Part shown: in pieces, positions 39,029 to 47,202 of the stretch
Numbering within the stretch: position 1 is the stretch's first letter
How the letters are laid out: each line of letters opens with the position of its first letter
Assembly: GCA_964597315.1 (NCBI GenBank)
Contig: CAZQXD010000012.1
Span: 1 to 64,000, forward strand
Length of the DNA stretch: 64,000 bases
Source: CAZQXD01 sp964597315
Lineage (GTDB): Bacteria > Pseudomonadota > Gammaproteobacteria > Competibacterales > Competibacteraceae
Direction: 5' to 3'
Notes under the pieces: generated by a model
Seen by the model: only the letters and a program-made list of their open reading frames with translations
Told to the model about the DNA's origin: nothing
Database searches by the model: none
Position numbers and translations under genes: made by a program

Positions 39029-39624
39029 GACAGTCGTTCCGCTATCTGATCCCGGTACTGTGCTGCCTGCTGCTGGTCTCCGCCTGCGCCTCCCAGCCCC
39101 GGCTTTGGGTGGAGAAAATCGTCCGGGAGGACCCTCCCGATGAAGTGCGGACCGTTACCGAGTTGTTCGCTTACGGCGACTGGCTGCGGGGAATGGACAG
39201 CAGTGTGCGGGTGCGCGAGTACCGGAAATTGGACCATACTCTCGGCGATGCTTGCCAGGAAAGACAGAACTGTCTCCAGCTAGCGCTGCTGGTGGGGGGG
39301 CTGGAGCCGGAACTGGCCGACTACGAACGCGCCCGGGAACTACTCCGTCGCGGCCTTGACAGCGACCCCGGGCCTTTATTGAGTGGTTATATCCGCGCTC
39401 GTCTGGCGGACTTGGAACAAAGCGAGGCGGCCCGCAATGGGATACGGGCCGAGCGCCGGGAGGTGGCGGCTCTGCGTCGTGAGGTGGAACGGCTTACCGG
39501 GATGGCCAAAACTCTGGAGGTGGAGAACGGCGCGTTGAAATCCAGGATCAAGGCCCTGGAAACTAAAATCGAGGCGCTGACCTCTATCGAGCAAAGCCTC
39601 AAAAACCGGGGGCAAAGCGAATGA
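39025..39624 (+). CDS. QseG-like outer-membrane lipoprotein
   Basis: 199 residues. Lipoprotein signal with lipobox LLVSACAS (Cys about 20). The middle is helical and the C-terminal 60 residues are a strong coiled coil (RREVAALRREVERL...). QseG in enterobacteria tethers or modulates the GlrK/QseE sensor; sequence similarity is weak and the name rests on position between glrK and glrR. Two-sided ATGA overlaps show tight translational coupling. Confidence 0.75.
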   Translation: MRQSFRYLIPVLCCLLLVSACASQPRLWVEKIVREDPPDEVRTVTELFAYGDWLRGMDSSVRVREYRKLDHTLGDACQERQNCLQLALLVGGLEPELADYERARELLRRGLDSDPGPLLSGYIRARLADLEQSEAARNGIRAERREVAALRREVERLTGMAKTLEVENGALKSRIKALETKIEALTSIEQSLKNRGQSE

Positions 39625-41003
39625 ACCTCATCAAGCGCGATATTTTGTTGGTGGACGACGATCCCAGCTTGCTTAGGCTGCTGTCCCTGCGTTTGGAAAA
39701 AGCCCGCTATTCGGTACAGGCCGTTCAGAGTGGCGAAGCGGCCTTGTCCTGCTTGGACGCAGTGCAACCGCGGCTGTTGATTACCGATATTCGCATGGGC
39801 GGCATGGACGGAATGGAGCTGTTCCATGCCGTTCGGGTCCGGCGTCCTGAGTTGCCGGTAATCATCCTTACCGCCCACGGCACCATTCCCGACGCCGTGG
39901 AAGCCACCCGGGCCGGGGCCTTTGGGTTTCTGAGCAAGCCCTTCGACAGCAGGGAACTTTTGGAATTGGTGCTAAAGGCCCTGGAGCTATCTGGCCCCAC
40001 CTCCGGCCAGTCGGACAGCGAGAACGAATGGCGGCGCCATATCATTACCCGTAGCCAGGCCATGGAGATGGTGCTGGGAGAAGCGTGGTTGGTAGCCCGC
40101 AGTGAAGCCGGAGTGTTTATCACCGGCGAGAGCGGAACCGGCAAAGAGTTGCTGGCCAGGGCGGTCCACCAGGCCAGCCCCCGGCGGGACAAGCCCTTTG
40201 TGGCGGTAAACTGTGGGGCGATTCCTTCAGAGCTTCTGGAATCGGAGTTATTTGGCCACACTAAGGGCGCATTTACCGGCGCTATCAGCAGCCATAGAGG
40301 TCTATTCCAGGCCGCCGATGGAGGCACCTTGCTGCTAGATGAGATAGGCGATATGCCCCTGTCCCTACAGGTCAAGTTGCTACGGGCCTTGCAAGAGGGG
40401 CATATCCGTCCGGTTGGTTCCACCGAGACTGTTGCAGTGGATGTACGCATCATCTCCGCCACTCACCAGGACCTGGAGTCTATGCTGGAGACCGGGGAGT
40501 TCCGGGAGGATCTCTATTATCGGCTCAACGTGGTCAGCCTGGCCTTGCCGCCCCTACGGGATCGGCGAGAAGATATTCCTTTGCTAGCAAACCATTTTCT
40601 GAAACACCTGACAGCCAAAAACCGGCGCATCGTCAATGCCTTCGCCCCGGAAGCCCTGGATCTGCTGGTCAGCGGCGAATGGCCGGGCAATGTACGCCAG
40701 CTCTATAACGCCGTGGAATATTGCGTCGCCCTCTCCTCTACGCCGGTGATCCCCTCCAGCCTGGTCAAAAAAGCCCTACGCTATAAAACCGGGGAGATTC
40801 TATCCCTGGCCGAGGCTCGCAATCGCTTCGAACGGGATTACCTGGTGCAATTACTGCAATTGACCGGCGGCAACGTCTCCCAGGCGGCCCGGTTGGCTCA
40901 GCGCAACCGCACCGATTTTTATAAGTTGCTCAACCGCCACCAGCTCAATGCAGGGCTTTTTAAGGACAAGGGGCGACAGGCCAAGCTTCGGGACGAGCCA
41001 TAA
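39621..41003 (+). CDS. glrR: Sigma-54-dependent response regulator, GlrR-like
   Basis: 460 residues. Receiver domain with phospho-acceptor Asp56 (LLITDIRMGGMDG) and Lys in GFLSKPF; AAA+ activator with GESGTGKELLA, the sigma-54-contacting GAFTGA loop and GGTLLLDEIGDMPL; C-terminal Fis-type helix-turn-helix (GNVSQAARLAQRNRTDFYKLL). A complete bacterial enhancer-binding protein, partner of the upstream kinase. In E. coli GlrR activates glmY and rpoE; targets here are not known. It is also the only sigma-54 activator in this window, which has a sigma-54 promoter at 49.8 kb. Confidence 0.92.
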   Translation: MNLIKRDILLVDDDPSLLRLLSLRLEKARYSVQAVQSGEAALSCLDAVQPRLLITDIRMGGMDGMELFHAVRVRRPELPVIILTAHGTIPDAVEATRAGAFGFLSKPFDSRELLELVLKALELSGPTSGQSDSENEWRRHIITRSQAMEMVLGEAWLVARSEAGVFITGESGTGKELLARAVHQASPRRDKPFVAVNCGAIPSELLESELFGHTKGAFTGAISSHRGLFQAADGGTLLLDEIGDMPLSLQVKLLRALQEGHIRPVGSTETVAVDVRIISATHQDLESMLETGEFREDLYYRLNVVSLALPPLRDRREDIPLLANHFLKHLTAKNRRIVNAFAPEALDLLVSGEWPGNVRQLYNAVEYCVALSSTPVIPSSLVKKALRYKTGEILSLAEARNRFERDYLVQLLQLTGGNVSQAARLAQRNRTDFYKLLNRHQLNAGLFKDKGRQAKLRDEP

Positions 41004-41006
41004 AAA

Positions 41007-41030
41007 AACCCCGGCCGTTAAGCCGGGGTT
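41007..41030. terminator. Bidirectional terminator between glrR and the EF-hand gene
   Basis: AACCCCGGC (41007-41015) pairs with GCCGGGGTT (41022-41030). Seven A residues on the left give a U run for the minus-strand transcript, so it is a strong terminator for the EF-hand gene; for glrR the T run is short. Confidence 0.8.
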
Positions 41031-41050
41031 GGCGGATCATCCTATGCCGG

Positions 41051-41404
41051 TTACGGGGTCTCTTTGACCACATCCCCTTCGGCGCCTTTGTTCTTGAAAG
41101 CGGAAGGGTCCGCATCGGCAGCCGGCATGTCACCGGGGCTGCCGGCGGGTTCGGTTTCCAAGGCCGAGCGCGACGGCATCTTGGACTTGAAACCGTCTAA
41201 CTCGGTGCGCATGGCGCTGACAGCTTCGTCGTACTCCGCTTCATCCATCATGCCATCTTTATTGCGGTCGGCATCCTGGAAAGAATAATGGGCCGTCGGG
41301 GTCGTTACCCCGGTGGTGGTGGCTTCCTTATGGGTTTCCGGGGTGGCGGCGATGGCCATGCCGCTGGCGAGCAGCGCGATGGGCAATAACGAATACGGGG
41401 ACAT
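41051..41404 (-). CDS. Exported EF-hand protein
   Basis: 117 residues from ATG at 41404-41402, which has a perfect AAGGAGG four bases upstream; an ATG 31 codons further upstream has none. A signal peptide (MSPYSLLPIALLASGMAIA) is followed by one EF-hand loop, DADRNKDGMMDEAEY, with all calcium ligands, and an acidic, low-complexity tail. One canonical loop only; it may dimerise or use a degenerate second site. Exported calcium-binding or calcium-sensing role is inferred. It lies opposite to the surrounding genes, between glrR and ybgC. Confidence 0.85.
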   Translation of the reverse strand: MSPYSLLPIALLASGMAIAATPETHKEATTTGVTTPTAHYSFQDADRNKDGMMDEAEYDEAVSAMRTELDGFKSKMPSRSALETEPAGSPGDMPAADADPSAFKNKGAEGDVVKETP

Positions 41405-41650
41405 ATAACCTCCTTCGAGAGTGGCTTCTAAGGCGGCGGCAACCGCGAAACTACGACGCCGCGACACTGGGGTTGTTTGGTGCAACCGCCGTGCCATTCT
41501 TTAGTATCGCAACAGAAACAGTCGTTTGCCTGGCTCTCAAGGACAATCGGCGCCTGGCGCCATGTAGAAACGTCCGGTATTCCAGACTGGATATGTAAAT
41601 TTTTCAATCTAATAGCTTTGATCGAATTTTCTGGTATCGTGAGCCGCCGG

Positions 41651-42100
41651 ATGGCGGGTGAGGGTGAGGGCGAGGGCGAGGGCGAAGTGGGCGATTTCGA
41701 GTGGCCAGTGCGAGTCTATTACGAAGACACCGATAGCGGTGGCGTCGTTTACTATGCCAATTACCTCAAGTTCATGGAGCGCGCCCGCACCGAATGGCTG
41801 CGGGCCTTGGGTTTTGAGCAGGACCGTCTGGTGGCGGAGCAGGGTGTATTGTTCGTGGTGCGTTCGGCCAACCTGGAATATTATCTGCCGGCCCGTTTCA
41901 ATGACCTGTTGCGGGTGGTCTGTCGGGTAGCGGAACAGCGTAGGGCAAGCCTCGTGTTTCGGCAGGACGTGTTCCGCGATGCCCAATCCAGAGATTTACT
42001 ATGCGCCGGGCGGATCAAGGTAGTCTGCGTTGATGCCCGGACTTTTAAGCCGAGGCCCTTTCCTCGGTCGGTTTTGTCGGAGATTGTTGGTGACGGTTGA
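41651..42100 (+). CDS. ybgC: Tol-Pal-associated acyl-CoA thioesterase YbgC
   Basis: 149 residues. Hot-dog thioesterase with the active-site segment YYEDTDSGGVVYYANYLKF (Asp in EDTD) and ARTEWLRALG. It hydrolyses acyl-CoA or acyl-ACP thioesters and is the usual first gene of tol-pal. The N-terminus has an (Glu-Gly)n run from a hexanucleotide repeat, not part of the conserved fold. Start is ATG 41651; GTG 41639 is also in frame and neither has a good ribosome site. Its end overlaps tolQ by 11 bases. Confidence 0.92.
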   Translation: MAGEGEGEGEGEVGDFEWPVRVYYEDTDSGGVVYYANYLKFMERARTEWLRALGFEQDRLVAEQGVLFVVRSANLEYYLPARFNDLLRVVCRVAEQRRASLVFRQDVFRDAQSRDLLCAGRIKVVCVDARTFKPRPFPRSVLSEIVGDG

Positions 42101-42800
42101 TTTATCCTTCACACGCCTGATCCTGGACGCGAGTCCGGTAGTCCAGTTCATCATGTTGGTGCTGGTGCTGATTTCACTGGCCTCCTGGGTGGTGATCATC
42201 AGAAAACGCATGAGTCTGTCCCAGGCCAAGGCCGTCACGGACGACTTTGAGGACGATTTCTGGTCGGGCGTCGATCTGGCGTCTTTGTATTCCCGGATCA
42301 GCCGCCGCCGGGAAGAAACCTCGGGTATCGAGGCGATCTTCCTGGCCGGATTTCAAGAGTTCCTGCGGCTACGGGCCCAGCCCTCGGTGGAACCCGAATC
42401 GGTAGTGGGCGGTTCTCAACGAGCCATGCGCGCTGCCCTGACCCGGGAAATCGACGACCTGGAGTTGAATCTACCGCTATTGGCCACCGCCGGCTCCGCC
42501 AGCCCCTATATCGGCCTACTGGGCACGGTCTGGGGCATCATGAACTCATTCCGCGCCCTGGGCGCCGTGCAGCAGGCAACCCTAGCCCATGTGGCTCCAG
42601 GCATCGCCGAGGCGCTGATCGCCACCGCCATGGGTCTGTTCGCCGCCATCCCTGCAGTGATTGCCTATAACCGCTACGCCAACGAAGTGGATCGCTTGAT
42701 TAACCGCTATGAGACCTTCATGGAGGAATTCTCCAATATTCTGCAACGTCAGGCCCACAGCATGCACCATGCCCGGCAAGCGGGTGAATCCCGAAACTAA
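42090..42800 (+). CDS. tolQ: TolQ, proton-channel subunit of Tol-Pal
   Basis: 236 residues from GTG at 42090 (VTVDLSFTRLILDAS), inside the ybgC end. Three membrane helices: about 15-38, 130-155 (PYIGLLGTVWGIMNSF) and 165-195 (EALIATAMGLFAAIPAVIAYN). TolQ with TolR uses the proton gradient to energise TolA during cell constriction. Normal length and motifs. Upstream starts would read into ybgC and are not conserved. Confidence 0.96.
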   Translation: MTVDLSFTRLILDASPVVQFIMLVLVLISLASWVVIIRKRMSLSQAKAVTDDFEDDFWSGVDLASLYSRISRRREETSGIEAIFLAGFQEFLRLRAQPSVEPESVVGGSQRAMRAALTREIDDLELNLPLLATAGSASPYIGLLGTVWGIMNSFRALGAVQQATLAHVAPGIAEALIATAMGLFAAIPAVIAYNRYANEVDRLINRYETFMEEFSNILQRQAHSMHHARQAGESRN

Positions 42801-42818
42801 GGTCAACGGAGACGCGAT

Positions 42819-43244
42819 ATGCCAAGGCGGAACTTTCGCAGGCGGGCCATGGCGGAGATCAACATCGTCCCCTATATCGACGTGATGCTGGTGTTGCTGG
42901 TGATCTTCATGATTACCGCGCCCCTGTTGAATCAAGGCGTGGAAGTGGACCTTCCCCAGGCCCAGGCCGAAGCCCTGGCCACTGGTGAGCGCCAGCCCCT
43001 AGTACTCAGCGTCAACCGGGAGGGTCAGTATTTTCTCAACCTGGCGGAGCGCCCGGACCTGCCCATGGACCCGGATACCCTGTTAGCCCGCTGCATCGCC
43101 GTGTTGCGCCGGGACCCCGGGCTGCCGGTGCTGGTTAGGGCCGACAAAGGCGTGGACTACGGCACCGTGGTGGCGGCCATGGTACTGTTGCAACGGGCTG
43201 GGGCCGCTAAGGTGGGCCTGTCCACGGAATTGCCGGAGTCCTGA
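42819..43244 (+). CDS. tolR: TolR, proton-channel subunit of Tol-Pal
   Basis: 141 residues of the ExbD/TolR family. One N-terminal membrane helix with the essential Asp (EINIVPYIDVMLVLLVIFMI given in part: NIVPYIDVMLVL), then a periplasmic domain ending in ADKGVDYGTVVAAMVLLQRAG. It lies 18 bp after tolQ and three bases before tolA. Confidence 0.96.
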   Translation: MPRRNFRRRAMAEINIVPYIDVMLVLLVIFMITAPLLNQGVEVDLPQAQAEALATGERQPLVLSVNREGQYFLNLAERPDLPMDPDTLLARCIAVLRRDPGLPVLVRADKGVDYGTVVAAMVLLQRAGAAKVGLSTELPES

Positions 43245-43247
43245 GCC

Positions 43248-44432
43248 ATGAACTCGCGGTGGCGTCGTTGGTGGCAGAATTCGGTTTCGATCACCGGCGC
43301 GGTGCTGGTGCATCTGGCGGTAGCCGCAGTGTTGTTGTTCAGTTTTCAGACCACCTTACAACCTACGGCGCCAACGGAGGATGTGGATGTGGTGCGGGCC
43401 ACGGTGGTGGATCAGGTCCAGGTTGAAGCCGAAATGGAAAAGCTGCGACAGGCGGAGGAACAGCGTCGGCAGCGAGAACAGGACCGCCAAACCGAACTTG
43501 AGCGGGCCGCCCGGGAGGCCGAGGAACAACGTCTACGAGAGGAACAACGTCTGGAGGAACTGCGCCAGGCCCAGCTCGAAGAGGAACGGCTTCAGGCTCA
43601 GCGCCAGGCCGAAGCCGAGGCAGAACGTCAGCAACTAGAAGAACTGCGACGTGAGCGGGAGACCGCAGAGCGGCGTCGCCAGGAGGAGCAACAACGGCTG
43701 GCCGAACTGGAGCGGCAGCGCCAAGAAGCGGCGCTTCGGGTTGAACAGGCCAAACGCCAGGCCCAGGAAGAAGAACAGCGGCGCCAGGCCGCCGAGCAGG
43801 CCCGCAAGGCCGAGGAAGAACGCCAGCGTCAGGCCGAGGCAGAACGCCAGCGCCAGGCTGAGGAAGAACGCCAGCGTCAGGCCGAGGCAGAACGCCAGCG
43901 TCAGGCCGAGGCAGAACGCAAGCGTCAGGCCGAGGAAGAACGCAAGCGTCAGGCCGAGGAAGAACGCAAACGTCAGGCCGAGGCAGAACGCAAGCGTCAG
44001 GCCGAGGAAGAACGCAAACGTCAGGCCGAAGCAGAACGCAAACGCCAGGAGGAGGCGGAGCGCCAGCGCCAGGCCGAAGAAGAGCGCCAGCGCCAGGAGG
44101 AGGCGGCCTTGGCGGCGATGCAGCGCCGTCTCACCCAAGAGGCGGAACTCCGTCGGGAGGTGGGTCGTCACGCCGATCGTCTGCAACGCTACGTGCAAGG
44201 GTTCTGGCGACTCCCCCACAGCCAGTGGGAAGGACTATCCTGTATTCTGAGTATCAGCTTGCAGGCGAACGGGACGGTGGACCGAGTGGCGGTGGTAGAA
44301 AGCAGCGGCGACCCTGGATTTGATCGCGCCGCCGTGCTGGCGGTGCAAAAGGCGTCACCCCTGCCCATGCCCTCCGTGCCGGAGGTGATCGAGCGATTTC
44401 GCTCGTTCAGGTTCAAATTTACGCCGCGCTAG
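43248..44432 (+). CDS. tolA: TolA, trans-envelope protein of Tol-Pal
   Basis: 394 residues. A short cytoplasmic start and one membrane helix (about 12-32, VSITGAVLVHLAVAAVLLFSF), a long charged helix (about 45-300) rich in Ala/Glu/Arg/Gln, and a C-terminal globular domain (ILSISLQANGTVDRVAVVESSGDPGFD). TolA links the inner-membrane TolQR motor to Pal in the outer membrane. The helix is largely built from an eight-residue repeat (consensus AERxRQAE) in near-identical DNA copies, so its length may vary between strains. Confidence 0.95.
   Translation: MNSRWRRWWQNSVSITGAVLVHLAVAAVLLFSFQTTLQPTAPTEDVDVVRATVVDQVQVEAEMEKLRQAEEQRRQREQDRQTELERAAREAEEQRLREEQRLEELRQAQLEEERLQAQRQAEAEAERQQLEELRRERETAERRRQEEQQRLAELERQRQEAALRVEQAKRQAQEEEQRRQAAEQARKAEEERQRQAEAERQRQAEEERQRQAEAERQRQAEAERKRQAEEERKRQAEEERKRQAEAERKRQAEEERKRQAEAERKRQEEAERQRQAEEERQRQEEAALAAMQRRLTQEAELRREVGRHADRLQRYVQGFWRLPHSQWEGLSCILSISLQANGTVDRVAVVESSGDPGFDRAAVLAVQKASPLPMPSVPEVIERFRSFRFKFTPR
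43813..44108 (+). repeat. 24-bp minisatellite in tolA
   Basis: About twelve copies of a 24-bp unit (GCCGAGGAAGAACGCAAGCG with small variants) encode the TolA helix repeat AERKRQAE/AEEERKRQ. Neighbouring copies are often identical, the mark of recent slippage or unequal exchange; every change of one unit keeps the frame. Confidence 0.85.
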
Positions 44433-44446
44433 GCGGGAGACCGGTT

Positions 44447-45802
44447 TTGAAGCCATTTTTTCGACTGTTGATGACGTTGTTGCTGGGACTGATCGTGGGC
44501 CTCGGGTCCGGGGCCGCCCAGGAACTGACTATTGAAATTACCCAAGGCGTGGAGGGCGCCGCCCCCATCGCCGTGGTGCCCCTCGGTTGGCAAGGCGCGG
44601 GGGTGCCGCCCGAGGACGTGGCTGATATTGTCTCGGCGAATTTGGCTCGCAGTGGACGCTTCGAGCCGTTGTCACCCCGCCGCTACCTGGACCGGTCTAG
44701 CGAGTTGTCCCAGGTGAACTTCGCCAACTGGCGGTCCCTGGGGGTGGATTATCTGGTCGTGGGCCAGCTCCGCCCCGACCCCGGGGGCTATGTGATACAG
44801 GTACAACTGGCTGATGTCTTTCAGGGCGGCGAGTTGCTCAGTTATACCTTTTCCGTCGGTCCCGGTCAGTTGCGCCGGGGCGCCCATCATGTAAGCGATC
44901 TCATCTACCAGCGAATCCTCGGCGAGGCGGGGGCCTTTGAGACCCGCATCGCCTACGTCAGCGCCTTGGCCGAGCCGGCTCCAACGGTTCCAACGGCGCC
45001 AACAGCTCCAGCGGGCGGCATGCCCACTCCGCCCAATACCATGTATACCCTGGTGGTGGCCGATTCCGACGGCTACAACCCACAGGTGGTGCTGCGCTCG
45101 CCCTTACCGGTCATGTCCCCGGCCTGGTCCCCTGATGGCAATCGCCTGGCCTATGTTTCTTTTGAAGGACGGCGCTCCCAGATCGTGGTTCAGGATCTGT
45201 ACAGCGGCGCCCGGCGCACGATCAGCGAATTTCCGGGCATCAACGGTGCGCCAGCCTGGTCCCCGGACGGGCGGCGGCTGGCGGTGACCCTATCCCGGGA
45301 TGGCAACCCGGAGGTCTATATTCTCGACCTGAATGGCGGGGCGCCTCGGCGTCTGACCAATAACACCGCCATCGACACCGAACCGGCCTGGTCCCCGGAC
45401 GGGCAGTGGATCGTGTTCACCTCTGATCGGGGCGGCAGCCCCCAGCTTTACCGGGTCCGGGCCGAGGGCGGCAGCGCCGAGCGCCTGACTTTCGAGGGTA
45501 CTTACAATGCAGGGGCCAGTTTTGCTCCCGACGGTATCACCTTGGCTCTGGTCCATCGCCGCCAGGGGCGGTTTCATGTGGCCACCCTGGAGATGAACAG
45601 TCGCAAATTGTTGGTGCTGTCCAAAGGCGGCCTGGACGAATCGCCTAGCTTTGCTCCTAATGGCCGAATGATCATATACGCGACCGCCCAAGGGGCGCGG
45701 GGCATCCTTGCCACTGTTTCGGCCGACGGTCGCGTGGAACAGACGCTGCTGTCCCGGGAGGGGGATGTGCGCGATCCCGCTTGGGCGCCACTGACCCGCT
45801 GA
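44447..45802 (+). CDS. tolB: TolB, periplasmic beta-propeller of Tol-Pal
   Basis: 451 residues. Signal peptide (LLMTLLLGLIVGLGSGAAQ), an N-terminal anticodon-binding-like domain, then a six-bladed propeller with repeated SPAWSPDG, APAWSPDGRRLA and EPAWSPDGQWIVF. TolB binds Pal and TolA. The start used is TTG 44447 with GGGAG upstream, giving a complete signal peptide; ATG 44471 is an alternative with a shorter n-region. A Pro/Thr/Ala-rich insert (about 180-200) lies before the first blade. Confidence 0.95.
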   Translation: MKPFFRLLMTLLLGLIVGLGSGAAQELTIEITQGVEGAAPIAVVPLGWQGAGVPPEDVADIVSANLARSGRFEPLSPRRYLDRSSELSQVNFANWRSLGVDYLVVGQLRPDPGGYVIQVQLADVFQGGELLSYTFSVGPGQLRRGAHHVSDLIYQRILGEAGAFETRIAYVSALAEPAPTVPTAPTAPAGGMPTPPNTMYTLVVADSDGYNPQVVLRSPLPVMSPAWSPDGNRLAYVSFEGRRSQIVVQDLYSGARRTISEFPGINGAPAWSPDGRRLAVTLSRDGNPEVYILDLNGGAPRRLTNNTAIDTEPAWSPDGQWIVFTSDRGGSPQLYRVRAEGGSAERLTFEGTYNAGASFAPDGITLALVHRRQGRFHVATLEMNSRKLLVLSKGGLDESPSFAPNGRMIIYATAQGARGILATVSADGRVEQTLLSREGDVRDPAWAPLTR

Positions 45803-45844
45803 TCGGCGGCATCCATTCAACTATAAGCCTGCAAGGTCAAGTCT

Positions 45845-46381
45845 ATGAACAATCGCATTCAAGGGATGCTGGTGGTGCTGACGGTGGCGGTGCTAGCCGG
45901 CTGTGCTGCCAGTGGTGGATTGGGCGGCGGCCAAGGGGGCGCTGCGCCCGTGAGTGGTGGCCAGGGCGCTCAGGGGGTCGGCGGCGTCACCGCTTATGGC
46001 GCCGACGGCAACGGCCAGACCCAGGGCCGTATCATCGGGGGGCCAAGCGCCCAACTCCAGGAGCGGGTGATTTTTTTCGATTTCGATAGCGCCGCTATCC
46101 GTGAGGACTCCCAAGCCATTCTCAATGCCCACGCCCAGTATCTGCGCGCCAATCCCGGCAGCGCGGTCATCCTGGAGGGCCATGCCGATGAGCGGGGTAC
46201 CCGAGAATACAATATCGCTCTGGGAGAGAACCGCGCCGAGTCCGTGCGCCGGGTTATGCTTGCCCAAGGTGTCCAACCCGAGCAGGTGCGCGGCGTCAGC
46301 TATGGTGAGGAACGTCCCGCCGTGGCGGGCAGCGATGAGTCCAGCTACGCGCTGAACCGGCGCGTAGAAATCGTCTATTAA
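45845..46381 (+). CDS. pal: Pal, peptidoglycan-associated lipoprotein
   Basis: 178 residues. Lipobox VAVLAGCAAS, a Gly-rich linker (about 20-65) and the OmpA-like peptidoglycan-binding domain (VIFFDFDSAAIREDS; LEGHADERGTREYNIALGEN given in part; NRRVEIVY). It anchors the outer membrane to the wall and is the outer partner of TolA/TolB. The Gly/Gln-rich linker is longer than in E. coli. Confidence 0.97.
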   Translation: MNNRIQGMLVVLTVAVLAGCAASGGLGGGQGGAAPVSGGQGAQGVGGVTAYGADGNGQTQGRIIGGPSAQLQERVIFFDFDSAAIREDSQAILNAHAQYLRANPGSAVILEGHADERGTREYNIALGENRAESVRRVMLAQGVQPEQVRGVSYGEERPAVAGSDESSYALNRRVEIVY

Positions 46382-46392
46382 TGGAGGGCGTC

Positions 46393-47172
46393 ATGACCAA
46401 GCACCAGATAGCACGGGCCATGGCCTTGGCTTTCGCGGGCTGGCTGGGAGCGGGTACCTGGGCCTATGCCCAAACCCAGGACAACCGCCTGACCTACGAA
46501 CTTCTCAACCGCCTGGACCTATTGGAACGTGAGGTCAGGCAATTGCGCGGTGAAGTGGAAATGCTTCGCTACCAACAAGAGCAGGGCGGGAGTTCGGGGG
46601 ATTTGGATCGACGTCTAAGGGCGTTGGAGTCCACCGTGGGCCGTGCCGGAGCAGGGGGGGCGCCTGTTTATCAGGAACCCCCCGAGCCAGCCGCGTCCCA
46701 GCGGGACTTGGGCGCTGCTCCCGATGAACCCAGGGGCGCTGCGGTAGTGACGCCCCGAATCGCGCCCCCTCCCTCTTCTCCCCCTGGAGCCGCCTCCACG
46801 GCCTCTCCCGAAACCTACGATAGCGCCTACCAACTGTTGCGGGAGGGTCGCTACGAACAGGCCAAGGCCGGTTTTCAACAGTATCTGGCCCGTTACCCGG
46901 ACAGCCCACGGGCGGGTGACGCTCAATACTGGCTAGGAGAGGTGCATTACATCACCCGGGACTTTCAAAAAGCCAAGGAAGCCTTTTTGACCCTGGGCTC
47001 CAGTTATCCCAGCAGCGACAAATTACCGGACGCCATGCTGCGCCTGGGCTACACCTATCAGGAATTGGGGGATCGATCCAAAGCCCGCCAGGTGTTGCAA
47101 CAACTGATAGACCTTTACCCCACCAGCCAGGCCGCCCAATTGGCGGAGAGGCGTCTGGGTTCCCTGCGCTAA
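46393..47172 (+). CDS. cpoB: CpoB (YbgF), Tol-Pal cell-division coordinator
   Basis: 259 residues from ATG 46393, six bases after GGAGG; an ATG at 46381 overlaps the pal stop and the ribosome site itself. Signal peptide ending in GTWAYAQ, an N-terminal coiled coil (LLNRLDLLEREVRQLRGEVE given in part), a Pro-rich linker, and a C-terminal TPR domain (YDSAYQLLREGRYEQAKAGF; AQYWLGEVHY; DAMLRLGYTYQELGD). CpoB ties outer-membrane constriction to septal peptidoglycan synthesis. Last gene of the tol-pal operon. Confidence 0.95.
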   Translation: MTKHQIARAMALAFAGWLGAGTWAYAQTQDNRLTYELLNRLDLLEREVRQLRGEVEMLRYQQEQGGSSGDLDRRLRALESTVGRAGAGGAPVYQEPPEPAASQRDLGAAPDEPRGAAVVTPRIAPPPSSPPGAASTASPETYDSAYQLLREGRYEQAKAGFQQYLARYPDSPRAGDAQYWLGEVHYITRDFQKAKEAFLTLGSSYPSSDKLPDAMLRLGYTYQELGDRSKARQVLQQLIDLYPTSQAAQLAERRLGSLR

Positions 47173-47202
47173 GCCGAAACCTCGCCCCGGCGCCGGGGTC
47201 TG

